A DNA stretch of 64,000 bases, taken from NCBI RefSeq assembly GCF_030813435.1, contig NZ_JAUSUG010000017.1, positions 62,001 to 126,000 of the forward strand. The letters run 5' to 3'. The notes beneath the pieces were generated by a model that was given only the letters and a program-made list of their open reading frames with translations, was not told where the DNA came from and did no database searches. The DNA is from Evansella vedderi. Lineage in GTDB: Bacteria > Bacillota > Bacilli > Bacillales > Salisediminibacteriaceae. A program made the translations under genes and the position numbers. Below are positions 26,962 to 34,497 of this stretch, piece by piece (position 1 is the stretch's first letter; each line of letters begins with the position of its first letter).

Positions 26962-26996
26962 AAACGCTTCCAAACATAAAAAGGAGGCGTTTTTTC
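26962..26996 (+). terminator. Terminator after the DoxX gene
   Basis: Arms AAACGCTTCC and GGAGGCGTTT with a loop of about 11 nt and six T. Confidence 0.8.
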
Positions 26997-27007
26997 TATT
27001 TAATACT

Positions 27008-27120
27008 GTGATTGAAGCGGAAGGTACGAGACTCCTGCGGGAAAAGCAACGGCTTCAGCCCCCGCAGGGACGAGGAGGCTGAAGCGTTGCCCGCGGAAAG
27101 CGAGTATCCTGAAGCGAAAA
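27008..27120 (+). repeat. Mosaic dispersed repeat, copy at 27.0 kb
   Basis: Begins GAAGCGGAAGGTACGAGACTC and contains two nested inverted repeats: CCTGCGGG/CCCGCAGG and GCAACG-GCTTCAGCC/GGCTGAAGC-GTTGC, then CCGCGGAAAGCGAGTATCC. Shares the GAGGCTGAAGCGTTGCC module with the 32.0-kb and 39.6-kb copies. Confidence 0.75.
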
Positions 27121-27180
27121 TCAACATCAATGTTTAACAGAGTTTTTCCTATTAAAAAAGCTAGTTTTATAAACTCTTCT

Positions 27181-27210
27181 GCATATCCTGAAGGGACAAG
27201 TCATACATAT
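27181..27210 (+). promoter_or_regulatory. Candidate sigmaE promoter of spoIVFA
   Basis: GCATATC (27181-27187), 14-nt spacer, CATACATAT (27202-27210) fits the sigmaE pattern kmATAtt-N14-CATAcaaT. In B. subtilis the spoIVF operon is transcribed by sigmaE, which supports the call. Confidence 0.55.
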
Positions 27211-27248
27211 TGTACAAAGACTCTTAGGGAATGAGGAAGGGAACGTTT

Positions 27249-28073
27249 ATGAGAAATCGTGTAGATGAACTTAGAAAAAAAATGGATGCGAAACGTAAAA
27301 AAAGAGATCAAACGCGGCAACATCATGTAGTTCGTGAACGTGACCGAGGGTTGGACATGATGCCATTTTCCATGAAGCATGATGAAGAACGGGAGGATAC
27401 TTTATATTCGTTTGATGATAGACGAGCCCTCCCACAGGAAAAGGGCGAAGCCTATTTCAATAAGGATCGTTTTTTGATGCAAGTATTGGCAAGTATTTGC
27501 CTGTTCTTTGCTATTGGGATCTTATTTCAATCTCAGTCCAGCTACTTAGAAGGTGTGAGGGGATATGTCCACCATTCATTCCAGGAAGATTTCCAATTTG
27601 GGGCTGTAGCAAATTGGTATGAGGAAGCATTTGGGAGACCTTTAGCCCTCCTCCCTCCAGATATGGATGTTGTTGCTCCAGGTGACCCAACGGAAGAAGA
27701 CTCAAACGTATATGCCTTACCAGCAACGGGGACGGTACGGGAATCCTTTCAGCAGAATGGCCGGGGGATATATGTGGAAACTGCACTTGAAGAACCGGTA
27801 CAAGTTATACGGAGTGGGGAAGTTCTATCCATCGAAGAAGATATAGAAGGGGAATGGGGAATAATTATTCGGATTCGTCACTACGACGGAGGAGAAGCAT
27901 GGTATGGTATGCTCGACAACATTACGGTTGAACTTAACGATCAGGTAAACTCTGGTGATACCATTGGAAGTGTTTCCCCTCATAATGAATTGGACGGGAT
28001 TGGAGTGTATTATTTCGCCTTAAAAGAAGGGGAGACATTCGTTGACCCTATCGATGTGATCTCCCTTGATTAG
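27249..28073 (+). CDS. spoIVFA: Stage IV sporulation protein FA
   Basis: 274 residues from ATG 27249 (GAGGAAGGGAACGTTT precedes it; the upstream in-frame ATG 27231 sits before this site). A basic N-terminus (RVDELRKKMDAKRKKRDQTR), one transmembrane helix (about 84-100, FLMQVLASICLFFAIGILF) and a C-terminal degenerate M23/LytM-like domain lacking zinc ligands (GTVRESFQQNGRGIYVE, GEWGIIIRIRH). SpoIVFA anchors and inhibits SpoIVFB in the outer forespore membrane with BofA until the engulfed forespore signals. It overlaps spoIVFB by 8 nt. Confidence 0.9.
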   Translation: MRNRVDELRKKMDAKRKKRDQTRQHHVVRERDRGLDMMPFSMKHDEEREDTLYSFDDRRALPQEKGEAYFNKDRFLMQVLASICLFFAIGILFQSQSSYLEGVRGYVHHSFQEDFQFGAVANWYEEAFGRPLALLPPDMDVVAPGDPTEEDSNVYALPATGTVRESFQQNGRGIYVETALEEPVQVIRSGEVLSIEEDIEGEWGIIIRIRHYDGGEAWYGMLDNITVELNDQVNSGDTIGSVSPHNELDGIGVYYFALKEGETFVDPIDVISLD

Positions 28074-28896
28074 CTTACTAAAAAAAATTCATATCCACCC
28101 TGTATTTTGGGGGATTTTAGGAATCGGTGGGCTAACTGGTTTATTTAAAGAAATCTTGATGTTATTCTTTATTGTCCTTGTTCATGAATTAGGACACAGT
28201 TATATGGCCTATCGATTTCGCTGGCGAATAAAAAAAATAACTCTACTTCCCTTTGGAGGAATGGCGGAAACAGAGGAATATGGGAACAGGCCTGTAAGAG
28301 AAGAAATATTAGTTACCATTAACGGTCCTTTACAGCATTTATGGCTTATTGGAGGGAGTTTCTTGCTCCTCCAAACGCCAATTTGGTCAACTGCTGACCA
28401 TAAAATTTTTATCTTTCATAACCTTACTATTTTACTTTTTAATCTTCTACCAATATTACCTTTAGATGGGGGAAGGCTATTGTTTTCTGCTCATTCATAT
28501 TTTTTCCCATTTCATAAGGCTTACCATATTACTTATTTTTCTTCAGGAATCTTACTATCTTTGTTAAGCCTTTTTGCACTATCAATCATTCCGTTTCATT
28601 TAAATTTAATTGTGGTCATTATGTTTTTATGGCTGCACCATTATTTAGAATGGAAGCAAAGGCATTTTATATTTCTCCGATTTCTAATAGAAAGAAATCG
28701 TGAGAAACCAAAGGGGAAGGAAAGTTGGGTGCCCATTTCACCAACTTCTACTGTGGCCGATGCAGCAAAATTAGTTAATAGGCAGCGGTATCATTACTTT
28801 ACCATTGCAAAGGGAGTTTATATAGATGAGGATAAGGTTCTGGATGCTTTCTTTGATGGGGAAAAGCGTTTACTGCCAATAGGTAAATTAATATAG
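28066..28896 (+). CDS. spoIVFB: Intramembrane metalloprotease SpoIVFB (pro-sigmaK protease)
   Basis: 276 residues, start TTG 28066 overlapping spoIVFA. Site-2-protease family: LVHELGHSY gives HExxH with His40, Glu41 and His44, and LPLDGGRLLF gives the third ligand Asp134. B. subtilis SpoIVFB uses nearly the same spacing (43, 44, 47, 137). Several transmembrane helices are followed by a cytoplasmic CBS-like tail (WVPISPTSTVADAAKLV), which senses ATP in B. subtilis. It cleaves pro-sigmaK in the mother cell; candidate sigmaK-type promoters occur elsewhere in this window. Confidence 0.93.
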   Translation: MISLLKKIHIHPVFWGILGIGGLTGLFKEILMLFFIVLVHELGHSYMAYRFRWRIKKITLLPFGGMAETEEYGNRPVREEILVTINGPLQHLWLIGGSFLLLQTPIWSTADHKIFIFHNLTILLFNLLPILPLDGGRLLFSAHSYFFPFHKAYHITYFSSGILLSLLSLFALSIIPFHLNLIVVIMFLWLHHYLEWKQRHFIFLRFLIERNREKPKGKESWVPISPTSTVADAAKLVNRQRYHYFTIAKGVYIDEDKVLDAFFDGEKRLLPIGKLI

Positions 28897-28902
28897 ATAA
28901 TC

Positions 28903-28933
28903 GGAAAAAGCGGTATTGTCTACCGCTTTTTCT
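28903..28933 (+). terminator. spoIVF operon terminator
   Basis: Perfect arms GGAAAAAGCGGTA and TACCGCTTTTTC with a 5-nt loop, 7 nt after the spoIVFB stop. Confidence 0.88.
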
Positions 28934-28969
28934 TAATGAGAAGCTTTTTTCGCATAGGTTGTTGTTTTT

Positions 28970-29035
28970 TAATTTTCGATCCGTTTCAGGCGGTGACACC
29001 AGCGACGAGCGAGGCTTCATGAAACAACTTCGAAT
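28970..29035 (+). repeat. Fragment of the mosaic dispersed repeat, 29.0 kb
   Basis: CAGGCGGTGACACCAGCGACGAGCGAGGC matches in parts (GGCGG, GAC, CCAGCGACGAGCG) the core at about 39460-39484. Short and degenerate. Confidence 0.5.
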
Positions 29036-29157
29036 GATAAACAATCTCTTAGAAAACAGCATTATTGAATGAGGAAACAAAATATATTAACCTTGTCAAA
29101 AGGTAATGTTTCCTTATATAATTATCGCAACATATGTGGAAGATTGGAGCTATTACG

Positions 29158-30675
29158 GTGCGAAAAGTAATATTAAATATGATTGCAGAAGAAAAACGCG
29201 GTGCGGTTTTAGATGGAGAAAAGGTAACGGAGTGGCTCTTTGAACGGGGAGATCAATCTGCTCAATCAGGAAACATTTTTTTAGGGAAAGTAATGGATAT
29301 TGTTCCTGGGATGGAAGCCGCCTTTGTGGATATTGGTGGAGAAAAAAACGGCTTTTTATATCGGAATGAATTAATTGATGTTCAGCCATACAAAGATAAA
29401 CAAATGGAAGAGGCCCAGGTTCCTTCCATTAATCAGTTATTAACTAAAGGGCAAACTATTATTGTTCAAGTGGCAAAAGAGGCAGCAGGAACAAAAGGCG
29501 CCCGATTAACAGAAGTTTGTTCATTACCAGGGAAATATATTGTGTACCTTCCATTCGGGGATTACGTTGCCGTTTCAAAGAAAATGAGGTCCGAAATGGT
29601 TAGGGAAGCGTGGCGAAAAAAAGCAAAATCATGGTTAAATGATAGGGAAGGCGTCATCATTCGAACGGTTGCGGAAGGGATTGATGAAACCCTTATACTA
29701 AACGAATTGAATAGGTTGAGAGTTCAATATGAAGAAATATTAAAGAAGTCTAAGGAGGTTGCAAAGCCACCAGTACTTTTATACAATCAATCTTCACTCA
29801 TTTATCGAGTCCTAAGAGACTATTTTAGTGATGGAAGAACAGAAATAATGGTGGATGTTCGAGAGGATTATGATCGATTGATGGAATGGAGTGGGGAGGA
29901 TGAGAAGGACAGGGTAAAGCTTTTTCAGGGGAAAGAAGATATTTTTTCTGCTTATGACCTGGAAAAGCAACTGGAAAAGTCTCTCCGTAAAAATGTTTGG
30001 TTAAAAAATGGTGGTTTCCTAGTCATTGATAGAACGGAAGCATTAACAGTTATTGATGTGAACACCGGGAAATTTATAGGAAAGGAAAATCTGCAGGACA
30101 CGGTTGTAAAAACCAATATGGAAGCCGCTCAAACAGTTGCGGAGCAATTAAAGCTGCGGGACATAGGGGGAATTATTTTAATTGACTTTATTGATATGAA
30201 AAACCCAAATGACCGTGAGCAAGTACTAACAACATTAAAGAAAGCAGTGGCAAAAGACAGAACCATTACGAATGTGGGAGGCTTTACTAAGTTCGGGTTA
30301 GTAGAGATGACTAGAAAGAAGACACGAGTGTCACTAGGTACTCATATTTTCTCCCAATGTACAACATGCAGTGGAACAGGAATGGTACAAAGTCCCCAAT
30401 CCTCTTTTTCAGCTTTACAAAGGGAGCTTCTTTCCTTTAGACATATAGACTCAGATGCTATGCTAATAGAAGTAACTCCAACGTTATTGGAGGTATTACT
30501 AAAGGATAAAAAGGAAAAACTAAACCAATTAGAGAAGCAATTTGGGAAAACTATATATATACTGCCAATTAGGGTGGAGGAAAAGACAACACCCGTAAAT
30601 CATATCATTCGATTAGTAGGAGATAAGGAAGAAATTAAAGGAATTTGGACAAGACGATCAAGTGAAAAAAGCTAG
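29158..30675 (+). CDS. rng: Ribonuclease G/E family protein
   Basis: 505 residues from GTG 29158, which has TTGGAGC upstream and gives the family N-terminus RKVILNMIAEEKRGAVLDG; the ATG at 29134 precedes that site. An S1 domain with GKVMDIVPGMEAAFVDIGGE, the RNase H-like/catalytic region with TVIDVNTGKF and IILIDFIDM (Mg-binding Asp pair), and the zinc-link C-x2-C (CTTCSGTG). It should cut single-stranded AU-rich RNA and mature 16S rRNA ends. B. subtilis lacks this enzyme and uses RNase Y, but several other Bacillaceae carry rng. It lies between spoIVFB and the ribosomal protein genes. Confidence 0.93.
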   Translation: MRKVILNMIAEEKRGAVLDGEKVTEWLFERGDQSAQSGNIFLGKVMDIVPGMEAAFVDIGGEKNGFLYRNELIDVQPYKDKQMEEAQVPSINQLLTKGQTIIVQVAKEAAGTKGARLTEVCSLPGKYIVYLPFGDYVAVSKKMRSEMVREAWRKKAKSWLNDREGVIIRTVAEGIDETLILNELNRLRVQYEEILKKSKEVAKPPVLLYNQSSLIYRVLRDYFSDGRTEIMVDVREDYDRLMEWSGEDEKDRVKLFQGKEDIFSAYDLEKQLEKSLRKNVWLKNGGFLVIDRTEALTVIDVNTGKFIGKENLQDTVVKTNMEAAQTVAEQLKLRDIGGIILIDFIDMKNPNDREQVLTTLKKAVAKDRTITNVGGFTKFGLVEMTRKKTRVSLGTHIFSQCTTCSGTGMVQSPQSSFSALQRELLSFRHIDSDAMLIEVTPTLLEVLLKDKKEKLNQLEKQFGKTIYILPIRVEEKTTPVNHIIRLVGDKEEIKGIWTRRSSEKS

Positions 30676-30710
30676 GTTAAAACTTTATGAAAACTAGTGT
30701 AATCCTTATA

Positions 30711-30740
30711 TTGACACTGTCCTAACAAATGTGGTATGAT
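30711..30740 (+). promoter_or_regulatory. Strong sigmaA promoter of rplU-ysxB-rpmA
   Basis: TTGACA (30711-30716), 18-nt spacer, TATGAT (30735-30740). It directly precedes the L21 leader. Confidence 0.85.
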
Positions 30741-30744
30741 TTCC

Positions 30745-30862
30745 TTTGTTAGTTGTTTGGGTGGCTCCAAAGAACTATAACCGCACAGATCAGGTTTTCA
30801 AGCATGTTTTCTTAGAAAACAGCACCTGTTATGGCGAGTCTGAGTATTAAGGAGGTGCCGTC
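30745..30862 (+). ncRNA. Ribosomal protein L21 leader (autoregulatory RNA)
   Basis: A structured 5' UTR of about 110 nt with a GC-biased hairpin region (AACCGCACAGATCAGGTTTT, then AACAGCACCTGTTATGGCGAG) directly before the rplU ribosome site AAGGAGGTGCC. Firmicutes carry a conserved L21 leader at exactly this place, thought to bind L21 and repress the operon. Identification rests on position and resemblance; a covariance-model match would be decisive. Confidence 0.75.
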
Positions 30863-31171
30863 GTGTACGCTATTATTGAAACTGGTGGTAAACAAGTTAA
30901 AGTAACTGAAGGTCAAGAAGTCTTCATCGAGAAATTAGATGCAGCTGAAGGTGACGCAGTTACATTTGACCGTGTAATCTTCGTAGGTGGAGACGAGACT
31001 AAGGTTGGAGCTCCATACGTAGAAGGTGCGACTGTTTCTGGTAAAGTAGAAAAGCAAGGTCGAGGTAAGAAATTGATCGTGTATAAATACAAAGCTAAGA
31101 AAAACTATCGTCGTAAGCAAGGTCATCGTCAACCATACACAAAAGTTACTATTGAGAAAATCAACGCATAA
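30863..31171 (+). CDS. rplU: 50S ribosomal protein bL21
   Basis: 102 residues, start GTG 30863 with AAGGAGGTGCCGTC. The sequence [17 protein letters not shown] and the C-terminal [19 protein letters not shown] are characteristic of bL21, which binds 23S rRNA. First gene of the rplU-ysxB-rpmA operon. Codon usage is biased as in highly expressed genes. Confidence 0.99.
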   Translation: MYAIIETGGKQVKVTEGQEVFIEKLDAAEGDAVTFDRVIFVGGDETKVGAPYVEGATVSGKVEKQGRGKKLIVYKYKAKKNYRRKQGHRQPYTKVTIEKINA

Positions 31172-31180
31172 GGTGTCCTT

Positions 31181-31513
31181 ATGATTAACGTTGTTTTTGA
31201 GCGGAACGATGACAATACCATTCATACATTTACGATGGACGGACATGCTGAATTTGGACCTCATGGAAAGGATTTAGTTTGTGCAGGGGCATCTGCAGTT
31301 ACCTTTGGTGCTGTCAATGCCATTGCAGAAATATGTAATGTTCATTTAGAAGTGGATATGGAAGGTGAAGGAGGAGGCTTTCTCCGCTGTCGTGTTCCTG
31401 AAAAACTACAGTCGGACACTTATGAGAAAGTACAATTATTACTAGAAGGATTGTTCTACTCGTTAAAAACGATTGAAGAACAATATGGACAGTTTATACG
31501 TATTAATTCGTGA
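31181..31513 (+). CDS. ysxB: Ribosomal-processing cysteine protease Prp
   Basis: 110 residues. Prp removes the N-terminal extension of ribosomal protein L27 in Firmicutes. The catalytic pair is visible as His22 ([14 protein letters not shown]) and Cys34 ([13 protein letters not shown]), the same numbering as in the Staphylococcus aureus enzyme. It sits between rplU and its substrate gene rpmA, overlapping the longer rpmA frame and ending 17 nt before the proper rpmA start. Confidence 0.95.
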   Translation: MINVVFERNDDNTIHTFTMDGHAEFGPHGKDLVCAGASAVTFGAVNAIAEICNVHLEVDMEGEGGGFLRCRVPEKLQSDTYEKVQLLLEGLFYSLKTIEEQYGQFIRINS

Positions 31514-31530
31514 TACAGGGGGTGAAGACC

Positions 31531-31824
31531 ATGTTTTTAAAATTGGACCTTCAATTTTTCGCAAGTAAAAAAGGAGTAGGTTCCACAAAGAACGGTCGTG
31601 ACTCTATCGCTAAGCGCTTAGGCACAAAGCGTGGAGACGGACAAGAAGTTACTGGTGGATCTATCCTAGTTCGTCAACGTGGAACTAAAATTTACCCAGG
31701 TGTTAACGTGGGTAAAGGTGGAGACGACACTTTGTTTGCGAAAGTAGACGGAGTAGTTAAATTTGAGCGTGTTGGACGTGATCGCAAGCAAGTTAGCGTG
31801 TACCCAGCAGCACAAGAAGCGTAA
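31531..31824 (+). CDS. rpmA: 50S ribosomal protein bL27 with cleavable N-terminus
   Basis: 97 residues from ATG 31531 (GGGGGTGAAGACC precedes it). The first residues [18 protein letters not shown] contain the Prp recognition sequence; cleavage after FF (between residues 10 and 11) is expected to leave the ASKKG N-terminus that reaches the peptidyl transferase centre. The rest is typical bL27 ([19 protein letters not shown]). Last gene of the operon, followed by a perfect terminator. Confidence 0.98.
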   Translation: MFLKLDLQFFASKKGVGSTKNGRDSIAKRLGTKRGDGQEVTGGSILVRQRGTKIYPGVNVGKGGDDTLFAKVDGVVKFERVGRDRKQVSVYPAAQEA

Positions 31825-31835
31825 GACTTATTATT

Positions 31836-31870
31836 AAATCCTAAGCTATCAACATAGCTTAGGATTTTTT
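31836..31870 (+). terminator. rplU-rpmA operon terminator
   Basis: Perfect arms AAATCCTAAGCTAT and ATAGCTTAGGATTT around a 4-nt loop and a T run. Confidence 0.93.
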
Positions 31871-31874
31871 AATT

Positions 31875-31891
31875 GCGGGACCGGGTCCCGC
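31875..31891. repeat. 17-bp GC-rich palindrome
   Basis: GCGGGACC-G-GGTCCCGC, perfect 8-bp arms on a single central base, in an otherwise AT-rich spacer directly behind the terminator. Purpose unknown. Confidence 0.6.
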
Positions 31892-31965
31892 ACAATTTTG
31901 TGAACTTTACGTTATAAAGGCTTCGTGTTATCTTCATACTATACTTTAGGAAAAGCTTTAATTAT

Positions 31966-32156
31966 AAGGCTGTTTTCACAAACTTTGTTGCATTATTAAA
32001 AAAGCTTGGAGAAGAGAAAGGTGGGGGCTGAAGCGTTGCCAGCGGAAGCCAGGATGACGACATTACGCCGTTACCCACAAGCGGGACCTGAGAGACTTCC
32101 CCGAGTAGTTTGCGACGAGTAATCGCAGGAGCAATTTGTGCGAAAAGAGCCAATTT
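31966..32156 (+). repeat. Mosaic dispersed repeat, copy at 32.0 kb
   Basis: Modules in order: GGCTGTTTTCACAAACTTTG, AAGCTTGGAGAAG, GGGGCTGAAGCGTTGCC, CAGGATGACGACATTACGCC and CCCGAGTAGTTTGCG-CGAGTAATCGCAGG. The same modules occur in the same order at 39410-39700. It fills the spacer where spo0B would be expected. Confidence 0.8.
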
Positions 32157-32181
32157 ATAAAGTTGGAAAGGATGAAGCGGG

Positions 32182-32922
32182 ATGAAGATAACAGTAATAG
32201 GTAGTTGGGGGGCTTATCCTGGGCCTGGTGAAGCAACCTCTGCATACTTGTTAGAAGAGGGAGAAACGAAAATATTATTAGATTGCGGTAGTGGCGTAGT
32301 TTCCTTGCTTCAAAAGGATCATGACTTGGCAAGTATTGATGCTGTTGTACTTTCCCATTATCACCATGACCATATTGCCGATATTGGTATTTTACAGTAT
32401 AGCCGAGTAGTAGATATGAATCTGGATCGTACGGACCAACCATTACATATATATGCCCATCAAGATGATGAACAAGCCTTTCAACAGCTAGGGAAGAAAC
32501 CTTATGCAGAGGCATTTGCTTATAATGATGAAGAACCATTAATAATAGGACCTTTTACATTTTCGTTTCATAAGACAACACATCCAGCTCCCTGTTATGG
32601 AATGAAAGTACAATCTCCAGATGATAAATTAATTGTCTATACAGCGGATACCACTTACGATGAAACATTCATACCTTTTTTACAAAATGCAGACCTTCTA
32701 ATTTCAGAATGTAGTTTTTATGAAAAGCAAGATGCTGCTCCATATGGCCACATGAATAGTAAGGAGGCTGCAACTCTAGCAGAAAAGGGACAGGTTAAAC
32801 AGCTTATATTATCCCATCTCCCACACTTTGGGACCCATGAACAACTAGTTAAGGAAGCAGCTGGATATTATACAGGCTGTATCCACTTAGCTAAAGTAGG
32901 ACTTACCGTCACATTAAACTAA
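32182..32922 (+). CDS. Metallo-beta-lactamase-fold hydrolase (YhfI-like)
   Basis: 246 residues. The metal-binding motif SHYHHDHIADIG (HxHxDH at residues 59-64) is intact, with further ligands expected in TTHPAPCYGM, VYTADTTYD (Asp) and LILSHLPHF. Overall layout resembles RNase Z/arylsulfatase-like MBL proteins and B. subtilis YhfI, a putative phosphodiesterase or hydrolase of unknown substrate. AAGGATGAAGCGGG precedes ATG 32182. No signal peptide. It replaces the spo0B-obg pair usually found after rpmA. Confidence 0.85.
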   Translation: MKITVIGSWGAYPGPGEATSAYLLEEGETKILLDCGSGVVSLLQKDHDLASIDAVVLSHYHHDHIADIGILQYSRVVDMNLDRTDQPLHIYAHQDDEQAFQQLGKKPYAEAFAYNDEEPLIIGPFTFSFHKTTHPAPCYGMKVQSPDDKLIVYTADTTYDETFIPFLQNADLLISECSFYEKQDAAPYGHMNSKEAATLAEKGQVKQLILSHLPHFGTHEQLVKEAAGYYTGCIHLAKVGLTVTLN

Positions 32923-33197
32923 ATTTAAGAAACAATAGTGAGAAAGGGATAACGGAGCACATATCGCAAATGGTCTTTATCTCTCGTTTTATTTTAGAGA
33001 ATTGCATATTATTGTATAGACTTAATAATTCGAAGAAAAAGATTCACTGCTATCTGTAGAGGCTTTTTCTTTTCTATAAAAAGTTTAGTAGAAATCTTTT
33101 ATGGTTAAAATGAATAGGGACTTGGAGGCAAAATGTTTTACTAGTGTAAAATGAATTAGGTATACTAGCTATGATAACAACAAAGGAGGAAGCTTAC
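32923..33197. other. Spacer before yisL
   Basis: 275 bp with no gene. A weak hairpin (GAAAAAG near 33034 and CTTTTTC near 33061) may terminate the hydrolase gene. The GGAGG site for yisL starts at 33185. Confidence 0.35.
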
Positions 33198-33584
33198 GTG
33201 TTACAGTACTATTCAGGAATATTACATACCCATGCCTTGTTATGGTTACTAGCAATTGTTTTGTTTTTCTTGATCGTTATTTTTCTTAATAAAGGTAAGG
33301 GGAAAATAGCGAAGATTTTACAAATGGTATTGCGTTTATTTTATGTTTTGTTGCTTGTTACAGGTGTTATTCTCATCTACATTAATGATTTTGAGCTCCG
33401 TACAGGTTTCCATTGGGAATCATATGTAAAGGGTGCCCTTGCTTTCTGGTTGATTTACGTTATGGAAATGATTTCAACTAGAATGTCTAAAGGAACCTTA
33501 GATAACCGTGGTAAATTAACCTACTGGGTACAATTCGTTGTAGCGTTCATTCTAGTGTTATTCTTTGGCTATGTCATGACTTGA
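33198..33584 (+). CDS. yisL: YisL-family (DUF1516) membrane protein
   Basis: 128 residues from GTG 33198, because AAAGGAGGAAGC lies just before it; the ATG at 33171 would place the ribosome site inside the gene. Four transmembrane helices (LHTHALLWLLAIVLFFLIVI recognisable in parts, LFYVLLLVTGVILIYI, GALAFWLIYVMEM, WVQFVVAFILVLFFGY). The N-terminal HTH and ALAFWLIYVMEMI are typical of YisL. Function unknown. Confidence 0.82.
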   Translation: MLQYYSGILHTHALLWLLAIVLFFLIVIFLNKGKGKIAKILQMVLRLFYVLLLVTGVILIYINDFELRTGFHWESYVKGALAFWLIYVMEMISTRMSKGTLDNRGKLTYWVQFVVAFILVLFFGYVMT

Positions 33585-33596
33585 TGAAGAAATGTT

Positions 33597-33627
33597 AATT
33601 ACTCTCCTTTAGGAGGGTAATTTTTTT
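33597..33627 (+). terminator. yisL terminator
   Basis: Arms AATTACTCTCC and GGAGGGTAATT (one G-T pair) and seven T. Confidence 0.8.
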
Positions 33628-33761
33628 ACTTGTGACAAAAATATAGCTATAAAAATTAAAAAAAGGAAAAATTTATAAAAAACCATTTACTTTTTGATTA
33701 CTTAGGAGTAGTATAATTATTGGAAGAAGAAATGAAAATTTTGGAAAGGAGGCATTTAAAG

Positions 33762-33830
33762 ATGATTAAAGGAATTTTAAAGACTTTACAATTAAATAAT
33801 AATCTAGCCTCCGCCAATGGGCTATTGTAA
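33762..33830 (+). CDS. 22-residue ORF, possible leader peptide
   Basis: ATG 33762 with a strong ribosome site (GGAAAGGAGG, 9 nt before). The product MIKGILKTLQLNNNLASANG plus two Leu is rich in Leu and Asn, including three consecutive AAT codons. Two hairpins able to pair alternately follow (33872-33970). No relatives are known to me; it could be a leader peptide or a short structural peptide. Confidence 0.4.
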   Translation: MIKGILKTLQLNNNLASANGLL

Positions 33831-33871
33831 TTTGTGTGTCCTTTTATAATAGCAATATTACTTTACTTGCG

Positions 33872-33970
33872 CAGGTTAGACAAAACCTGTGTATTTTTAT
33901 GTGGAATTTAAGTTGCTTTCATTAGCACCAGTATGTCCTAACACAGGTTTACTAAGACCTGTGTTTTTTT
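33872..33970 (+). promoter_or_regulatory. Attenuator-like pair of mutually exclusive hairpins
   Basis: Hairpin A: CAGGTT (33872-33877) with AACCTG (33884-33889). Hairpin B, a terminator: AACACAGGT (33940-33948) with ACCTGTGTT (33957-33965) and seven T. The 3' side of A (AAACCTGTGT, 33883-33892) is perfectly complementary over 10 nt to the 5' side of B (ACACAGGTTT, 33941-33950), so an antiterminator can form. Confidence 0.5.
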
Positions 33971-33984
33971 GTGTGAAAAAAATA

Positions 33985-34070
33985 GGCTGTTTTCGAAAAA
34001 AGTGTTGCTTTTTAAAAAGCTTGGAGAAGCGGAAGGCGGCGACTCCAGCGTTACGAAAACAACAAAAAAA
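33985..34070 (+). repeat. Mosaic dispersed repeat, copy at 34.0 kb
   Basis: AGGCTGTTTTCGAAAAAAGTG, TTAAAAAGCTTGGAGAAGCGG and AAGGCGGCGACTCCAGCG, the 5' modules of the family, truncated directly after the core. Confidence 0.75.
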
Positions 34071-34101
34071 TAAAAAGTTTCTTTAAAGGAGGTGATAAAC
34101 C

Positions 34102-34251
34102 ATGGTCATCCAGCTGCTATTTTTAACAGTCACAATTGAAAAAAGAAAAATGTCAGAAAAAGAGCTTAAGCGTGAACAATTGTTCCAAGCTTGTCAAGAG
34201 CAACAAAGGGAAATTTGGAATAAATTCACTGAGAACTCAAGGGGGTTTTAA
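34102..34251 (+). CDS. YrzI-family small protein (copy 1)
   Basis: 49 residues, ATG 34102 after AAAGGAGGTGATAAACC, a near-perfect ribosome site. The N-terminus MVIQLLFLTVTIEKRKMSEK matches the pattern of the YrzI family of Bacillus small proteins (a hydrophobic stretch, then T-I-x-K-R-K and a charged helix ELKREQLFQACQEQQREI). Pfam describes the family as probably sporulation-related. No enzyme motif. A second copy lies 57 nt downstream. Confidence 0.75.
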   Translation: MVIQLLFLTVTIEKRKMSEKELKREQLFQACQEQQREIWNKFTENSRGF

Positions 34252-34308
34252 ATAATTACCTGATTATAAGATATCATTTAATTTTCTTCCAAAAAGGTGG
34301 TGATAAGT

Positions 34309-34449
34309 ATGATGTTTCATTTATTTTTCTTAACTATAACGATTACCAAACGTAAATTGACTGAACAAGACATTCGCCGGGAAGAAGCGCATAAATATTA
34401 TGCACAACGTCAGATGGAAAGCCATCGCAAACATGCAACTCATATATAA
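34309..34449 (+). CDS. YrzI-family small protein (copy 2)
   Basis: 46 residues starting at ATG 34309 (or ATG 34312), behind AAAAAGGTGGTGATAAGT. N-terminus MMFHLFFLTITITKRKLTEQ is clearly paralogous to copy 1 (LxFLTxTIxKRKxxE), followed by DIRREEAHKYYAQRQME, a charged helix. The tandem arrangement suggests local duplication. Confidence 0.78.
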   Translation: MMFHLFFLTITITKRKLTEQDIRREEAHKYYAQRQMESHRKHATHI

Positions 34450-34497
34450 AAGCTCTACTCATAAAGATTAACTTTAACAGAAAGGGAGATGATGATA

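Noticed and set aside
31962-32539. Minus-strand open frames over the 32.0-kb repeat and the start of the MBL gene
   Set aside because: They are shadows of the repeat and of the plus-strand hydrolase gene, with no ribosome sites.
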